A stretch of DNA of 64,000 nucleotides, from the NCBI RefSeq assembly GCF_014217255.1, contig NZ_CP059404.1, positions 186,001-250,000 on the forward strand, written 5' to 3'. Origin of the DNA: Corynebacterium incognita (GTDB taxonomy: Bacteria; Actinomycetota; Actinomycetes; Mycobacteriales; Mycobacteriaceae). Each line of letters starts with the position of its first letter. The stretch's first letter is position 1. Made by a program: the position numbers and the translations under genes. Below the pieces are notes generated by a model that worked only from the letters and a program-made list of their open reading frames with translations, did no database searches and was not told where the DNA came from. This document shows positions 19,063-26,525 of this stretch, piece by piece.

Positions 19063-19272
19063 GAACAACTCCTTGTGTAGATAGTCGCGACGAACGCGAC
19101 GCGAATCGAACCTTCGCTCGACTCTAGTGCAGTAGTCGCGCCACACCTGACTTAAGTTCCACGCGCCCCTCAACCTTTTTATTGATACCCCCGAAAGGGC
19201 TCAACCCCACCACCACGTTCAGCACATCTTCTGGACGCTGACCCCGAGGCATCAAGGTTGCGAAAACGCGAA

Positions 19273-19298
19273 AGCCTCCCGAGAATCCCCGGGAGGCT
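19273..19298 (-). terminator. Terminator of the tRNA array
   Basis: On the minus strand AGCCTCCCG pairs with CGGGAGGCT (9 bp) around an 8-base loop, followed by TTTCGCGTTTTC. It lies just after the last tRNA-Gly. Confidence 0.75.
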
Positions 19299-19304
19299 AA
19301 GACA

Positions 19305-19380
19305 TGGAGCGGATGACGAGACTCGAACTCGCGACCCTCACCTTGGCAAGGTGATGCGCTACCAACTGCGCTACATCCGC
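19305..19380 (-). tRNA. tRNA-Gly (anticodon GCC), CCA encoded
   Basis: Full cloverleaf: acceptor GCGGATG/CATCCGC, anticodon loop CTTGCCAAG, T-arm with GTTCGAGTC. The 3' CCA is encoded. Last gene of the array; the mature body is identical to the copies at 19616 and 19829. Confidence 0.95.
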
Positions 19381-19403
19381 GCGAAGGAAACAATATTCCT
19401 CTG

Positions 19404-19475
19404 TGCGCGATACTGGGATTGAACCAGTGACCCCTTCCGTGTGAAGGAAGTGCTCTCCCACTGAGCTAATCGCGC
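19404..19475 (-). tRNA. tRNA-Val (anticodon CAC)
   Basis: Acceptor GCGCGAT pairs with ATCGCGC; anticodon loop CTTCACACG gives CAC, reading GUG. T-loop GTTCAATCC. CCA is not encoded. Confidence 0.93.
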
Positions 19476-19500
19476 AAGCGTGCTTAAGAACACTAGCTTG

Positions 19501-19571
19501 AGGTGGAAACGGGAATCGAACCCGTGTGCACGGTTTTGCAGACCGTTGCCTCACCACTCGGCCATTCCACC
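19501..19571 (-). tRNA. tRNA-Cys (anticodon GCA)
   Basis: Acceptor GGTGGAA pairs with TTCCACC; anticodon loop TCTGCAAAA gives GCA; T-loop GTTCGATTC. CCA is not encoded. Confidence 0.94.
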
Positions 19572-19615
19572 GTGGCGGTAACCGCCTCAGGCACTCTAGC
19601 AAACTTAAGTACCAG

Positions 19616-19688
19616 AGCGGATGACGAGACTCGAACTCGCGACCCTCACCTTGGCAAGGTGATGCGCTACCAACTGCGCTACATCCGC
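19616..19688 (-). tRNA. tRNA-Gly (anticodon GCC), second copy
   Basis: Same 73-base body as the other two Gly genes, but followed by CTGG rather than CCA, so the 3' end must be added by the CCA enzyme. Confidence 0.94.
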
Positions 19689-19731
19689 AAAGCGAAAACC
19701 AGGCCCGGTTTTCTAGGACTAAACGTCCTTG

Positions 19732-19803
19732 TGCGCGATACTGGGATTGAACCAGTGACCTCTTCCGTGTCAGGGAAGCGCTCTCCCGCTGAGCTAATCG
19801 CGC
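19732..19803 (-). tRNA. tRNA-Val (anticodon GAC)
   Basis: Acceptor stem identical to the tRNA-Val at 19404, but the anticodon loop CCTGACACG gives GAC, reading GUC/GUU. The D-arm and anticodon stem differ slightly from the CAC gene. CCA is not encoded. Confidence 0.93.
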
Positions 19804-19828
19804 GAACACAAGCCTCCGAAAGGAAGCC

Positions 19829-19904
19829 TGGAGCGGATGACGAGACTCGAACTCGCGACCCTCACCTTGGCAAGGTGATGCGCTACCAACTGCGCTACAT
19901 CCGC
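19829..19904 (-). tRNA. tRNA-Gly (anticodon GCC), first copy in the array
   Basis: Same body as the other Gly genes, with encoded CCA. First tRNA transcribed, about 33 bases downstream of a plausible -10 box. Confidence 0.95.
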
Positions 19905-19937
19905 ATCGCACCGCATGACTGCTTGGTGCGAGTAGAA

Positions 19938-19966
19938 ACATTATCGCGGTTTGGGGATCTTTCCAA
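19938..19966 (-). promoter_or_regulatory. Putative promoter of the tRNA array
   Basis: On the minus strand TTGGAA, 17 bases, TAATGT, placed 33 bases before the first tRNA-Gly. The -35 element lies in the loop of a hairpin (19953-19972). Confidence 0.5.
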
Positions 19967-19972
19967 ATCCCC
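19953..19972 (-). terminator. Hairpin after the PP-loop ATPase gene (possible terminator)
   Basis: GGGGAT / ATCCCC, 6 bp with an 8-base loop, about 32 bases past the stop codon at 20005. No T-run follows, so it is at best a weak terminator. Confidence 0.35.
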
Positions 19973-20004
19973 TGCTTATGGCACCTGAATTACACCATTG
20001 AAAG

Positions 20005-21069
20005 TTACTCGTTTTGAAGGTTTTTCAACACCAATCGAGAGACCAAAAGCTCCAAATCTTCCTCTTCGGGATTGGAATAGGTTCGACCAGAAAACTCTCG
20101 CGCCAACCTAGTTCGGGCGACATCGACAAGCGCCTCAAACCCCCCACTGGATTTTTGCATTGGGCTCTTTCGTTGCTGAGTAAGTTCCGGGGGCACCCCC
20201 ATCGCTTGCGCAGCGTGGCGAAGCACCAACTTGTCCTCCAGGAATTCGGGGCCTCGCACAAGCTTTTCGTCAATATTTAATGCCAACAGCAGCGCAGCCT
20301 GCGTTTGCCAGACCTTACAGTGCTCTACCTGATCTCCGAGGAGTCGCTCATAGAAATCAGGAATGAAACGCTCTTTCGTGAATGCCCGTCCTGCCTCCGC
20401 AAGGATCCCTAGAACCCAACGCCGCCTCGTTTCCCCTACAGACTCCACCGCCGTAAAAGGCTTCCCGCCCATGAATAAGACATCGGCGCCAGCGGCCGAG
20501 ATGAAGTAGTACTCCTCCGCTTTGTTGTCCTTACAATGACTCTTCACCCATTCAGCGATATCTCGAAGGATTAAACCCGCCAGCACCTCCCACGGTTCAC
20601 AAGTGCCCAACAGGTGAATCGTGTTTCGCGCGGATTGTTCCATGTGCGAAACATCGACTTCACAGATGCCGTGCTCAACACCGAGTATCCGCGCTACTCG
20701 CGACGCCATGTCAACTTCATACTGTGATTCTTTCGACCCGGAATAGTGCCAGGTGACAGCGAGGAGATCCGGAGATACGTCTTTCGCCACGGCTAACGTA
20801 TGTATCGAGTCAAGGCCGCCTGAGAGCAAAAGAATCGGGCGGGCTCCCACGGATCGCTGATTTTCTATCGCCTCTAAACGTAAGCGGACATACTCGTTGA
20901 TTGCCGCCGTTGCATCGGGCATCGAAGTAATCCCTGCTGCTGTCTCACGCCAAGACTCAAACTCTGTGAGATCTTCAAGATATTCCTCTGGGCTGCCCGA
21001 TGGATGGGGCAATTTCCCAAGCTTTTCTGCACTCATATCCAGTCCCGTCTTTGCTGCCATCGATGTCAT
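20005..21069 (-). CDS. Stand-alone asparagine-synthetase C-domain-like PP-loop ATPase
   Basis: The 354-residue protein has the ATP-pyrophosphatase P-loop LLLSGGLDS (SGGLDS at 83-88), an AsnB-like second motif ISAAGADVLFMGG (about 190-201, where AsnB has SGEGSDEVFGG) and the AsnB-type C-terminal block LRHAAQAMGVPPELTQQRKSPMQ (283-305). It lacks the N-terminal glutaminase domain and its Cys1, so it cannot take ammonia from glutamine by itself; residues 1-75 are a helical region of unknown kind. The usual Glu after GSD is Val here. It should adenylate a carboxylate, but the substrate is unknown. It is 10 bases downstream of the 2TM protein gene, in the same operon. GC content is well below that of the flanks (28 of 60 at 20041-20100). 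A QueC-type enzyme is less likely: its Cys zinc site is missing. Confidence 0.75.
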   Translation of the reverse strand: MTSMAAKTGLDMSAEKLGKLPHPSGSPEEYLEDLTEFESWRETAAGITSMPDATAAINEYVRLRLEAIENQRSVGARPILLLSGGLDSIHTLAVAKDVSPDLLAVTWHYSGSKESQYEVDMASRVARILGVEHGICEVDVSHMEQSARNTIHLLGTCEPWEVLAGLILRDIAEWVKSHCKDNKAEEYYFISAAGADVLFMGGKPFTAVESVGETRRRWVLGILAEAGRAFTKERFIPDFYERLLGDQVEHCKVWQTQAALLLALNIDEKLVRGPEFLEDKLVLRHAAQAMGVPPELTQQRKSPMQKSSGGFEALVDVARTRLAREFSGRTYSNPEEEDLELLVSRLVLKNLQNE

Positions 21070-21079
21070 TCGGCCTCGT

Positions 21080-22312
21080 CTAATCCACTTCTGCGTTCTG
21101 CCTCGATATCGTCTCCTTTAACGTCTTGAGTTCACGTTCTTGCTCTCGCCGCCTAGCAAGTACCTGACCATACTTCGGCCGCGCGAGTACATGGACCATA
21201 ACGAAGAAGAAAATGAGGAAAGCCGATGACCCGGCGAGAATTGCTAAACGTTCCAGCACGGAGAGTTCACCCGCGACCGAAACCCCCACGGTGGTTGCTA
21301 AAAGGCCAATGAGCGCCACAAACAGCGCGATAATCTCCATGATCCGGAAAAGCATGGCTTGCGACCCCTCCTGAAGCTCATCGCTATAGTTCCGAACGAT
21401 CTTTTCCACCTCCGCTATCGAAAGTTCTGTTTTGCCATCGATCTCGTTTCGGATCTCCGCAAGCTTCTGTTCAAAGTATTGATTCAGCTGGCTGTGTTGA
21501 GTGATAGAAAGCCTCTGTTGCACCAGGCCATCGTGAAGCGCAGTATCGCTAGGATCGTTGAGCTCGATAGCTCTGTCGATCGCTTCTACGGCCTTTTCGG
21601 CGTAGTACCGCCCGGACCGCCTGGTCGCCGAATTCCTGGATTCGCCACTGTTTTTCTGACCAGAATCAAGGCCGTGAGCGGTGACCCCCATCAACTTTCG
21701 CCTGTACGCTTCAGCCTTACGCATCCATGCGATCTGGTCATCCGAATTGAGTTCGAGGAGACGATCGGCGAGTGAGAGCATCTCGTCCGAATACTGTCCA
21801 TGCGGATCCAGCCACATTCCATGGAGCAATAGATGGGAGACTTTCCAATCATTGCTTCGTTCTGATAGTTCAATCATGCTTTCACCGCTGGGCTGGCTAC
21901 CCGAAGCTGCCTCTGCAAACAGCGACATCCCCTCGAGAAAACCCCGCCTATTCAATTCTTCCCATTCATCGGAGCGCCGCAAGCGCGCAACTGCCTGCCT
22001 AATTGCCGAATGATGAAATTCGTAGCGATGCGACTGTAGGTAAAGGAAAGCGAGAGTAAATCGATCCGCTCCCTCGGCAACATTCACAACGGATTCCAAC
22101 TCAATAAATTGAATGGCAGACAGCCCCGCCTGACGAGCATCCCACGCGACATCAGAAAGAAAGGTGAAGAGCTCACTGTCGTCTACTTTGTGCGCCGCCA
22201 CCGTCTCAGCTAGTGCCCACGGCCAACGCTCCCCCTCACGTTCCACATAATGTCTTACATCGTCGCGGCCCGCCGGGATTTTGAACTGCGCTGACTTATC
22301 GTGGGAATTCAT
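21080..22312 (-). CDS. Helical-repeat protein with two TM helices and coiled coil (unknown function)
   Basis: No family recognised. From ATG 22312 the protein has 410 residues: a long soluble helical part with TPR-like helices (YSDEMLSLADRLLELNSDD near 174-192; YYAEKAVEAIDRAIELND near 236-253), a hydrophilic Ser/Asn linker (212-235), a coiled-coil-like stretch (about 270-318), TM1 at about 323-346, TM2 at about 354-377, and a basic/acidic coiled-coil tail to 410. The topology puts both ends in the cytoplasm. I prefer 22312 over the ATG at 22321 because TAGAAT (22325-22320) would be the -10 box of a leaderless transcript. First gene of the two-gene module with the PP-loop ATPase; lower GC than the neighbours. 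Confidence 0.7.
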   Translation of the reverse strand: MNSHDKSAQFKIPAGRDDVRHYVEREGERWPWALAETVAAHKVDDSELFTFLSDVAWDARQAGLSAIQFIELESVVNVAEGADRFTLAFLYLQSHRYEFHHSAIRQAVARLRRSDEWEELNRRGFLEGMSLFAEAASGSQPSGESMIELSERSNDWKVSHLLLHGMWLDPHGQYSDEMLSLADRLLELNSDDQIAWMRKAEAYRRKLMGVTAHGLDSGQKNSGESRNSATRRSGRYYAEKAVEAIDRAIELNDPSDTALHDGLVQQRLSITQHSQLNQYFEQKLAEIRNEIDGKTELSIAEVEKIVRNYSDELQEGSQAMLFRIMEIIALFVALIGLLATTVGVSVAGELSVLERLAILAGSSAFLIFFFVMVHVLARPKYGQVLARRREQERELKTLKETISRQNAEVD

Positions 22313-22319
22313 GGAGTCC

Positions 22320-22325
22320 ATTCTA
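22320..22325 (-). promoter_or_regulatory. Putative -10 box (TAGAAT) of the two-gene module
   Basis: Minus-strand TAGAAT ends 7 bases before ATG 22312. No clear -35 box. The divergent RibD-like gene begins about 70 bases away. Confidence 0.45.
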
Positions 22326-22393
22326 AAGGTCCAGGCGCGTGATGGACTGAAAGGTGTTTCACCGCAGACGACTGTCGAAAATGTGGCACAGTA

Positions 22394-23146
22394 ATGTGCA
22401 TGTCGATTGCATCGCATCGTGTCAGTGAACCCAGCTTGTCCGATTTGCTAGGCCATGAAAACTCTGCGCCTTCGCGCGGAAAGCCCTGGTTAAGGGCGGT
22501 GATGGCAGGAACAATTAATGGCTCAGCTACGATTCACGGCCGCTCAAAACTCATCGGCAACAAACTCGACGAAGAACTACTCGTAGCGCTTCGAGAATGG
22601 GCTGACGTCGTACTGGTTGGAGCATCGACCGCAATCAAAGAAAACTACTACGGCATCAAGCCGGGGCCAGACGGTCAAAGCCCAGCTCCGCTGGCGATGG
22701 TGAGCAAAAGCCTGAAGTTTGACCTAGACAAGCAATTGTTTTGGAACTACACGACGCCGCACATCTACCTCGTCCCCCATGATTCTCCTGCGCTAGGCCA
22801 TTCAGAACGCAAAGATTTCCTTGCGCAGCATGGAACTTTTGTGAAGTTAAGTAACAACGACCCCCGAACAATTATTGAGACCTTGGCCAAGCATGGCTTT
22901 CAACGCATCTTGTGTGAAGGAGGCCCTACGCTCCTTGGCAGACTCATCAGCAAGAATCTGGTTGATCAGTTTTATCTCACAATTTCACCGTGGTTGACTC
23001 CGGCCGTGGAATCACCGCTGACCAACTTCACCAATGAGTCCCTCAGCTCAGAGGAGTTGCCACCGCTTGCACTCGCCCTCGAAGGAGCCAACCAAAGCCC
23101 AGACAGCACGGTGTTTCTCCGCTACGGGCGCACCCGCACACCATAG
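22394..23146 (+). CDS. RibD C-terminal-domain (pyrimidine reductase) family protein
   Basis: Stand-alone NADPH-dependent reductase domain (DHFR fold) as in the C-terminal half of RibD. The 250 residues include VMAGTINGSATIHGRSKLIGNKLDEELLVALREWADVVLVGASTA (cofactor/substrate loop), FQRILCEGGPTLLGRL (the EGG nucleotide motif) and VDQFYLTISPWLTP. There is no deaminase domain, so it would not perform the full RibD reaction. The M. tuberculosis homologue at this locus, Rv2671, precedes AftC in the same way. The start may be ATG 22394 or 22400. Local GC is about 52%, intermediate between the module and the downstream genes. Confidence 0.82.
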   Translation: MCMSIASHRVSEPSLSDLLGHENSAPSRGKPWLRAVMAGTINGSATIHGRSKLIGNKLDEELLVALREWADVVLVGASTAIKENYYGIKPGPDGQSPAPLAMVSKSLKFDLDKQLFWNYTTPHIYLVPHDSPALGHSERKDFLAQHGTFVKLSNNDPRTIIETLAKHGFQRILCEGGPTLLGRLISKNLVDQFYLTISPWLTPAVESPLTNFTNESLSSEELPPLALALEGANQSPDSTVFLRYGRTRTP

Positions 23147-23149
23147 ACT
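23144..23149 (+). promoter_or_regulatory. Putative -10 box (TAGACT) for the AftC gene
   Basis: TAGACT overlaps the stop codon of the RibD-like gene and stands 8 bases before GTG 23158, with no ribosome site, fitting a leaderless start. Confidence 0.4.
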
Positions 23150-23157
23150 GGGTCCCT

Positions 23158-24432
23158 GTGACTGATTCCCGGACTGCCCCGACTGCCGCGGCGTTTGTGC
23201 GCCCTGCCCCAAACGCCGCGCGCCTTGCCAACTTTGCGCTCTGGCCAGTGGCGGTCATTTTGGTTGTCCACCGGGTGTTCATCCTGGCGTTCAATGGTGC
23301 GCGCACCGATGATTTCACAACGGTGTACTCCGCGGTGGCCCGGTTCGCACACGGGGAACCTGTCTATGAGCAGGCCTACAACCACGTCGATCCGCTCTAC
23401 CTCTACAATCCGGGTGCGACCCTCCTACTGAGCCCGCTCGGCTGGGTGAGTAATCCGGAGTACGCCCGCGCGGCTTTTATTGTGACAAACGCCGCGGCCA
23501 TCATCGTCGCGCTGGGCATTCTGACCAAGCTCGTGGACCGTCGCCTGACGAACCCGCTTTTCCCACTCAGCATCGCCCTCGCGTTCGTGACGGAGGCGGT
23601 GCAGAATACCCTGATTTTCTCCAACATCAATGGCATCTTGCTGTTGCTACTGGTGGGGTTCCTCGCGTTACTCAACCTCCCACAACGGCATTACCTCACC
23701 CCGGAGCAGGGCCAAGTTCATCGCAAACGCCACGGCCGTGGCACATGGTGGGCCGGGGTACTCATCGGCGTCGCCATCCTTATCAAGCCCCAATTCGCTC
23801 CACTACTAGCGATACCAGTAGTAACTCGGCAGTGGCAGGCCCTGGTCGGCGGCATGGTGGTCCCCGTGGCATTGAATGCGATCGCCTGGCCATTAACCCC
23901 AGGAGCATCCGACTACCTGGACAAGCTAGTGCCTTACCTGGGAAAGGTGCGCGACTATGCGAATTCGTCGCTGCCTGGCTTCGCGGAATACTTCGCCATG
24001 CCACGACCCTTGTATTGGGCGATCTGGCTTGGCGCCGCCGCCGCGGTGGCCGCGGCCCTGCTCCTACTGCTGCGCTGGAAGGACACTGACCGGGTGATGT
24101 GGGCGCTGACCACGTCCGGAACCATCTTGGTGGGTGTATTTTTCCTGTCCTCGTTGGGCCAGCAGTACTACTCGATGTGGCTGTTCCCGCTTATATTCAC
24201 CGTCATGCTCCCCCGGTCGGTGATGCATTCCTGGCCCGCGTGGCTGGCTACCGTGCTCACTTTTGCACCGCTGAGCTGGTCAAGCGACATCTGGCCTACA
24301 ACTGGAAAATGGCTAAGCTTCTTCGCCAATACGTTAGGGTGGGGCCTGTTCATCGTCGTGATTGCGTGTACCGCCGCGGTGTGGTTCCGCTTGTTAACGA
24401 GTCGGCGTATCATCGGCCGACATGAACACTAA
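23158..24432 (+). CDS. aftC: Alpha-(1->3)-arabinofuranosyltransferase AftC-like (GT87)
   Basis: GT-C membrane enzyme using decaprenyl-phosphoarabinose to branch the arabinan of arabinogalactan and lipoarabinomannan. The 424 residues hold about ten TM helices; the first outer loop has the acidic motif NGARTDDFTTVYSAVARFAHGEPVYEQ, and the GT87 marks VLIGVAILIKPQFAPLLAIPVVTRQWQALVGG are present. Assignment to AftC rests on family plus the gene order RibD-like / GT87 / msrB / hemQ seen in mycobacteria. The 3' end overlaps msrB by 11 bases. Confidence 0.8.
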   Translation: MTDSRTAPTAAAFVRPAPNAARLANFALWPVAVILVVHRVFILAFNGARTDDFTTVYSAVARFAHGEPVYEQAYNHVDPLYLYNPGATLLLSPLGWVSNPEYARAAFIVTNAAAIIVALGILTKLVDRRLTNPLFPLSIALAFVTEAVQNTLIFSNINGILLLLLVGFLALLNLPQRHYLTPEQGQVHRKRHGRGTWWAGVLIGVAILIKPQFAPLLAIPVVTRQWQALVGGMVVPVALNAIAWPLTPGASDYLDKLVPYLGKVRDYANSSLPGFAEYFAMPRPLYWAIWLGAAAAVAAALLLLLRWKDTDRVMWALTTSGTILVGVFFLSSLGQQYYSMWLFPLIFTVMLPRSVMHSWPAWLATVLTFAPLSWSSDIWPTTGKWLSFFANTLGWGLFIVVIACTAAVWFRLLTSRRIIGRHEH

Positions 24433-24871
24433 TTTTAAGCTCATGGCCGATGATGAATGGAAGAAGCGGCTCACCGCAGAAGAATTTTACGTACTCCGCC
24501 AAGCAGGCACTGAACCGCCGCACGTGGGCGAATACACGAACACCACGACCGAAGGCGTGTACTCCTGCAAGGCCTGCGGCGCCGAGCTGTTCCGATCCAC
24601 CGAGAAGTTCGACTCGCATTGCGGTTGGCCGTCGTTCTTCTCCCCTTTGGCCGGCGACGCGATCATTGAGCGAGAGGATCGCTCCCATGGAATGGTGCGC
24701 ACCGAGGTCGTCTGCGCGAATTGTGAGTCCCACCTCGGGCACGTTTTCGCCGGTGAAGGCTACGATACCCCCACTGATCTGCGTTACTGCATCAACTCCA
24801 TCAGCCTGACCCTCGACGCCCGCCCTGTCGAGACGGACGCCGCAGAGGCAGACTCCAGAGAAGGCCGCTGA
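24422..24871 (+). CDS. msrB: Peptide-methionine (R)-S-oxide reductase MsrB
   Basis: Repairs oxidised methionine using a catalytic Cys. The 149 residues have two zinc CxxC pairs (C49/C52 and C98/C101), the FDSHCGWPSF motif, SHLGHVF and the catalytic Cys123 in RYCINSISL. The C-terminal ~20 residues are acidic and variable. Start ATG lies inside the end of aftC. Confidence 0.95.
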   Translation: MNTNFKLMADDEWKKRLTAEEFYVLRQAGTEPPHVGEYTNTTTEGVYSCKACGAELFRSTEKFDSHCGWPSFFSPLAGDAIIEREDRSHGMVRTEVVCANCESHLGHVFAGEGYDTPTDLRYCINSISLTLDARPVETDAAEADSREGR

Positions 24872-24883
24872 TCAAGCAGGGGC

Positions 24884-25606
24884 TTAAGGCAGGACGTCGA
24901 TAAGCTCGGCGAGGTTCGCTACTCGACGGCCCGTGTGGAACGGGATTTCTTCGCGCACGTGCAGGCGGGCCTCGGTGTAGCGCATCTTGTACATCAGATC
25001 GACGATGCGGTGCAGCTCCGGCGCCTCGAACGCCAACACCCATTCATAGTCGCCGAGCGCGAAAGCCGGGACGGTGTTGGCGCGCACATCCGCGTAGTCG
25101 CGGGCGGCCATGCCGTGCTCCATGAGGATGCGGCGGCGGTCCTGATCGTCCATGATGTACCAGTCGTAGGAACGGACGAACGGGTACACGGATACCCAGT
25201 TGGCGGGTTCCTCACCCATGATGAAGCTCGGCAGGTGGGACTTGTTGAATTCGGCAGGGCGGTGCAGTGCATTGCCAATCCACGTCGGCTCCGAGTTCTG
25301 GCCGAGCACGGTGTCCTTACGGAAGGCAGCGAAAGCCTTCTGCAGGTCCGCGAAGTCGCTGGCGTGCCACCAAATCATGAAGTCTGCGGAATCGCGCATG
25401 CCCGACAGATCGTAGATGCCGCGCACGGTGACGCCCGGCTCTGCCAGGTCTGCGGGCAGGCCGTAGGCGCCCAGCGCATCAAAGAATTCCTGCGCTTCCT
25501 TGGCTGCGGCCTCACGATCATCGATCATGCCGGGGAGGACCTTGAATACCGCCCACTGGCTGTATTGCTGGATTTTGTTGAGCTTGTCAAAGTCAAGCTT
25601 GCTCAT
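24884..25606 (-). CDS. hemQ: Coproheme decarboxylase HemQ (ChdC)
   Basis: Converts coproheme to heme b with H2O2, the last step of the coproporphyrin-dependent pathway of Gram-positive bacteria. The 240 residues contain the catalytic Tyr141 in VYPFVRSYDWY, a distal His124 (NKSHLPSF) and the proximal His164 (MEHG). Their spacing matches the His/Tyr/His set described for C. diphtheriae ChdC, each shifted by 6. Convergent with msrB, 12 bases apart. Confidence 0.93.
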   Translation of the reverse strand: MSKLDFDKLNKIQQYSQWAVFKVLPGMIDDREAAAKEAQEFFDALGAYGLPADLAEPGVTVRGIYDLSGMRDSADFMIWWHASDFADLQKAFAAFRKDTVLGQNSEPTWIGNALHRPAEFNKSHLPSFIMGEEPANWVSVYPFVRSYDWYIMDDQDRRRILMEHGMAARDYADVRANTVPAFALGDYEWVLAFEAPELHRIVDLMYKMRYTEARLHVREEIPFHTGRRVANLAELIDVLP

Positions 25607-25797
25607 GTGCCCACTCTTTCTTCTCGTACTCGATACAGGCTTTCACTTTATCAAACTTTAGTTGGAGCGCTGGCGAAACCTACCCCAGGTCATGAGACGC
25701 CGGCACCACTGAAGCCTCAACCCCACCTTTAAAGTTTTGTATAGGCATCGGCGCGCCTTCACCGTCGCCGAAACCCAAACCACTAGCTTTAGGCCTT

Positions 25798-26520
25798 GTG
25801 AATAACAGCGACGGAACTCACCGCAATACCTCAGGCCCCACCTCCGTACCCAACGCCGCTGGCACCCCCACGGCTACGGCGGAACCCACCAACCTCTCCG
25901 CGCGCGTCGCTGCGCGCGAGAACAACCGGGCCTCCCACGCGCCGGAAAACGCCGACACCCCCGAAGCGTTTACCACTGCCGTCGAATCCATGCACGCAGC
26001 CCAGCTCCGCCCCGAGGTCTCACTGGGCACCATCCGTCCCCCACAGCGCCTGGCGCCGTACAGCCACGCGGTAGGTCTCGAGATTTCCTCCATTTCGGAA
26101 GACGCGGACATCATTCCCACCGATACGGAGGGCGACGCCTTCGGCCGCCTCATTCTGCTTCATGACCCTGGCGCCGAAGAGGCTTGGGACGGCGCCATGC
26201 GCTTGGTGGCCTACATCCAGGCTGACATGGATTCTGACGTGGCCGGCGATCCCCTGCTTCCCGACGTCGCGTGGCAGTGGCTCACCGAGGGACTTGCGGA
26301 CCACGACGCCCATCACACGAACTTGGGAGGCACCGTCACCTCCACCGCCTCCGTGCGCTTCGGCGAAATCGGTGGCCCACCGCGGGCGCACCAAATGGAG
26401 ATGCGCGCGTCCTGGACTGCCGAGTCGGAGGATCTGCGCCCCCACGTCGAAGCGTTTGCTAACGTCCTGGCCAACGTCGCCGGCCTGCCGCCAGAAGGCG
26501 TCACCGAGCTCGGCCGCTAA
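25798..26520 (+). CDS. DUF3000 family protein
   Basis: The 240-residue protein, GTG start, has a disordered Asn/Thr/Ala-rich N-terminus (about 1-60) and a conserved core MHAAQLRPEVSLGTIRPPQRLAPYSHAVGLEI...GRLILLHDPGAEEAWDGAMRLVAYIQADMD...LADHDAHHTNLGGTVTSTASVRFGEI. It matches actinobacterial DUF3000 (Rv2680-like), which always precedes the RNase D-like gene. Function unknown. A TAGCTT box lies 8 bases before GTG. The gene ends 5 bases before the next start. Confidence 0.82.
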   Translation: MNNSDGTHRNTSGPTSVPNAAGTPTATAEPTNLSARVAARENNRASHAPENADTPEAFTTAVESMHAAQLRPEVSLGTIRPPQRLAPYSHAVGLEISSISEDADIIPTDTEGDAFGRLILLHDPGAEEAWDGAMRLVAYIQADMDSDVAGDPLLPDVAWQWLTEGLADHDAHHTNLGGTVTSTASVRFGEIGGPPRAHQMEMRASWTAESEDLRPHVEAFANVLANVAGLPPEGVTELGR

Positions 26521-26525
26521 GCGGC

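Noticed and set aside
19297-19941. 214-residue minus-strand open frame with a repeated Cys/Gly/Ser-rich unit
   Set aside because: It reads through the tRNA array; the repeats are the three identical tRNA-Gly and two tRNA-Val genes. Likewise the plus-strand frame 19503-19988.
19904-20005. Prophage or integrative-element attachment site at the tRNA array
   Set aside because: The low-GC module lies on the 5' side of the tRNAs, no integrase is present and I found no repeated tRNA 3' fragment on its far side.
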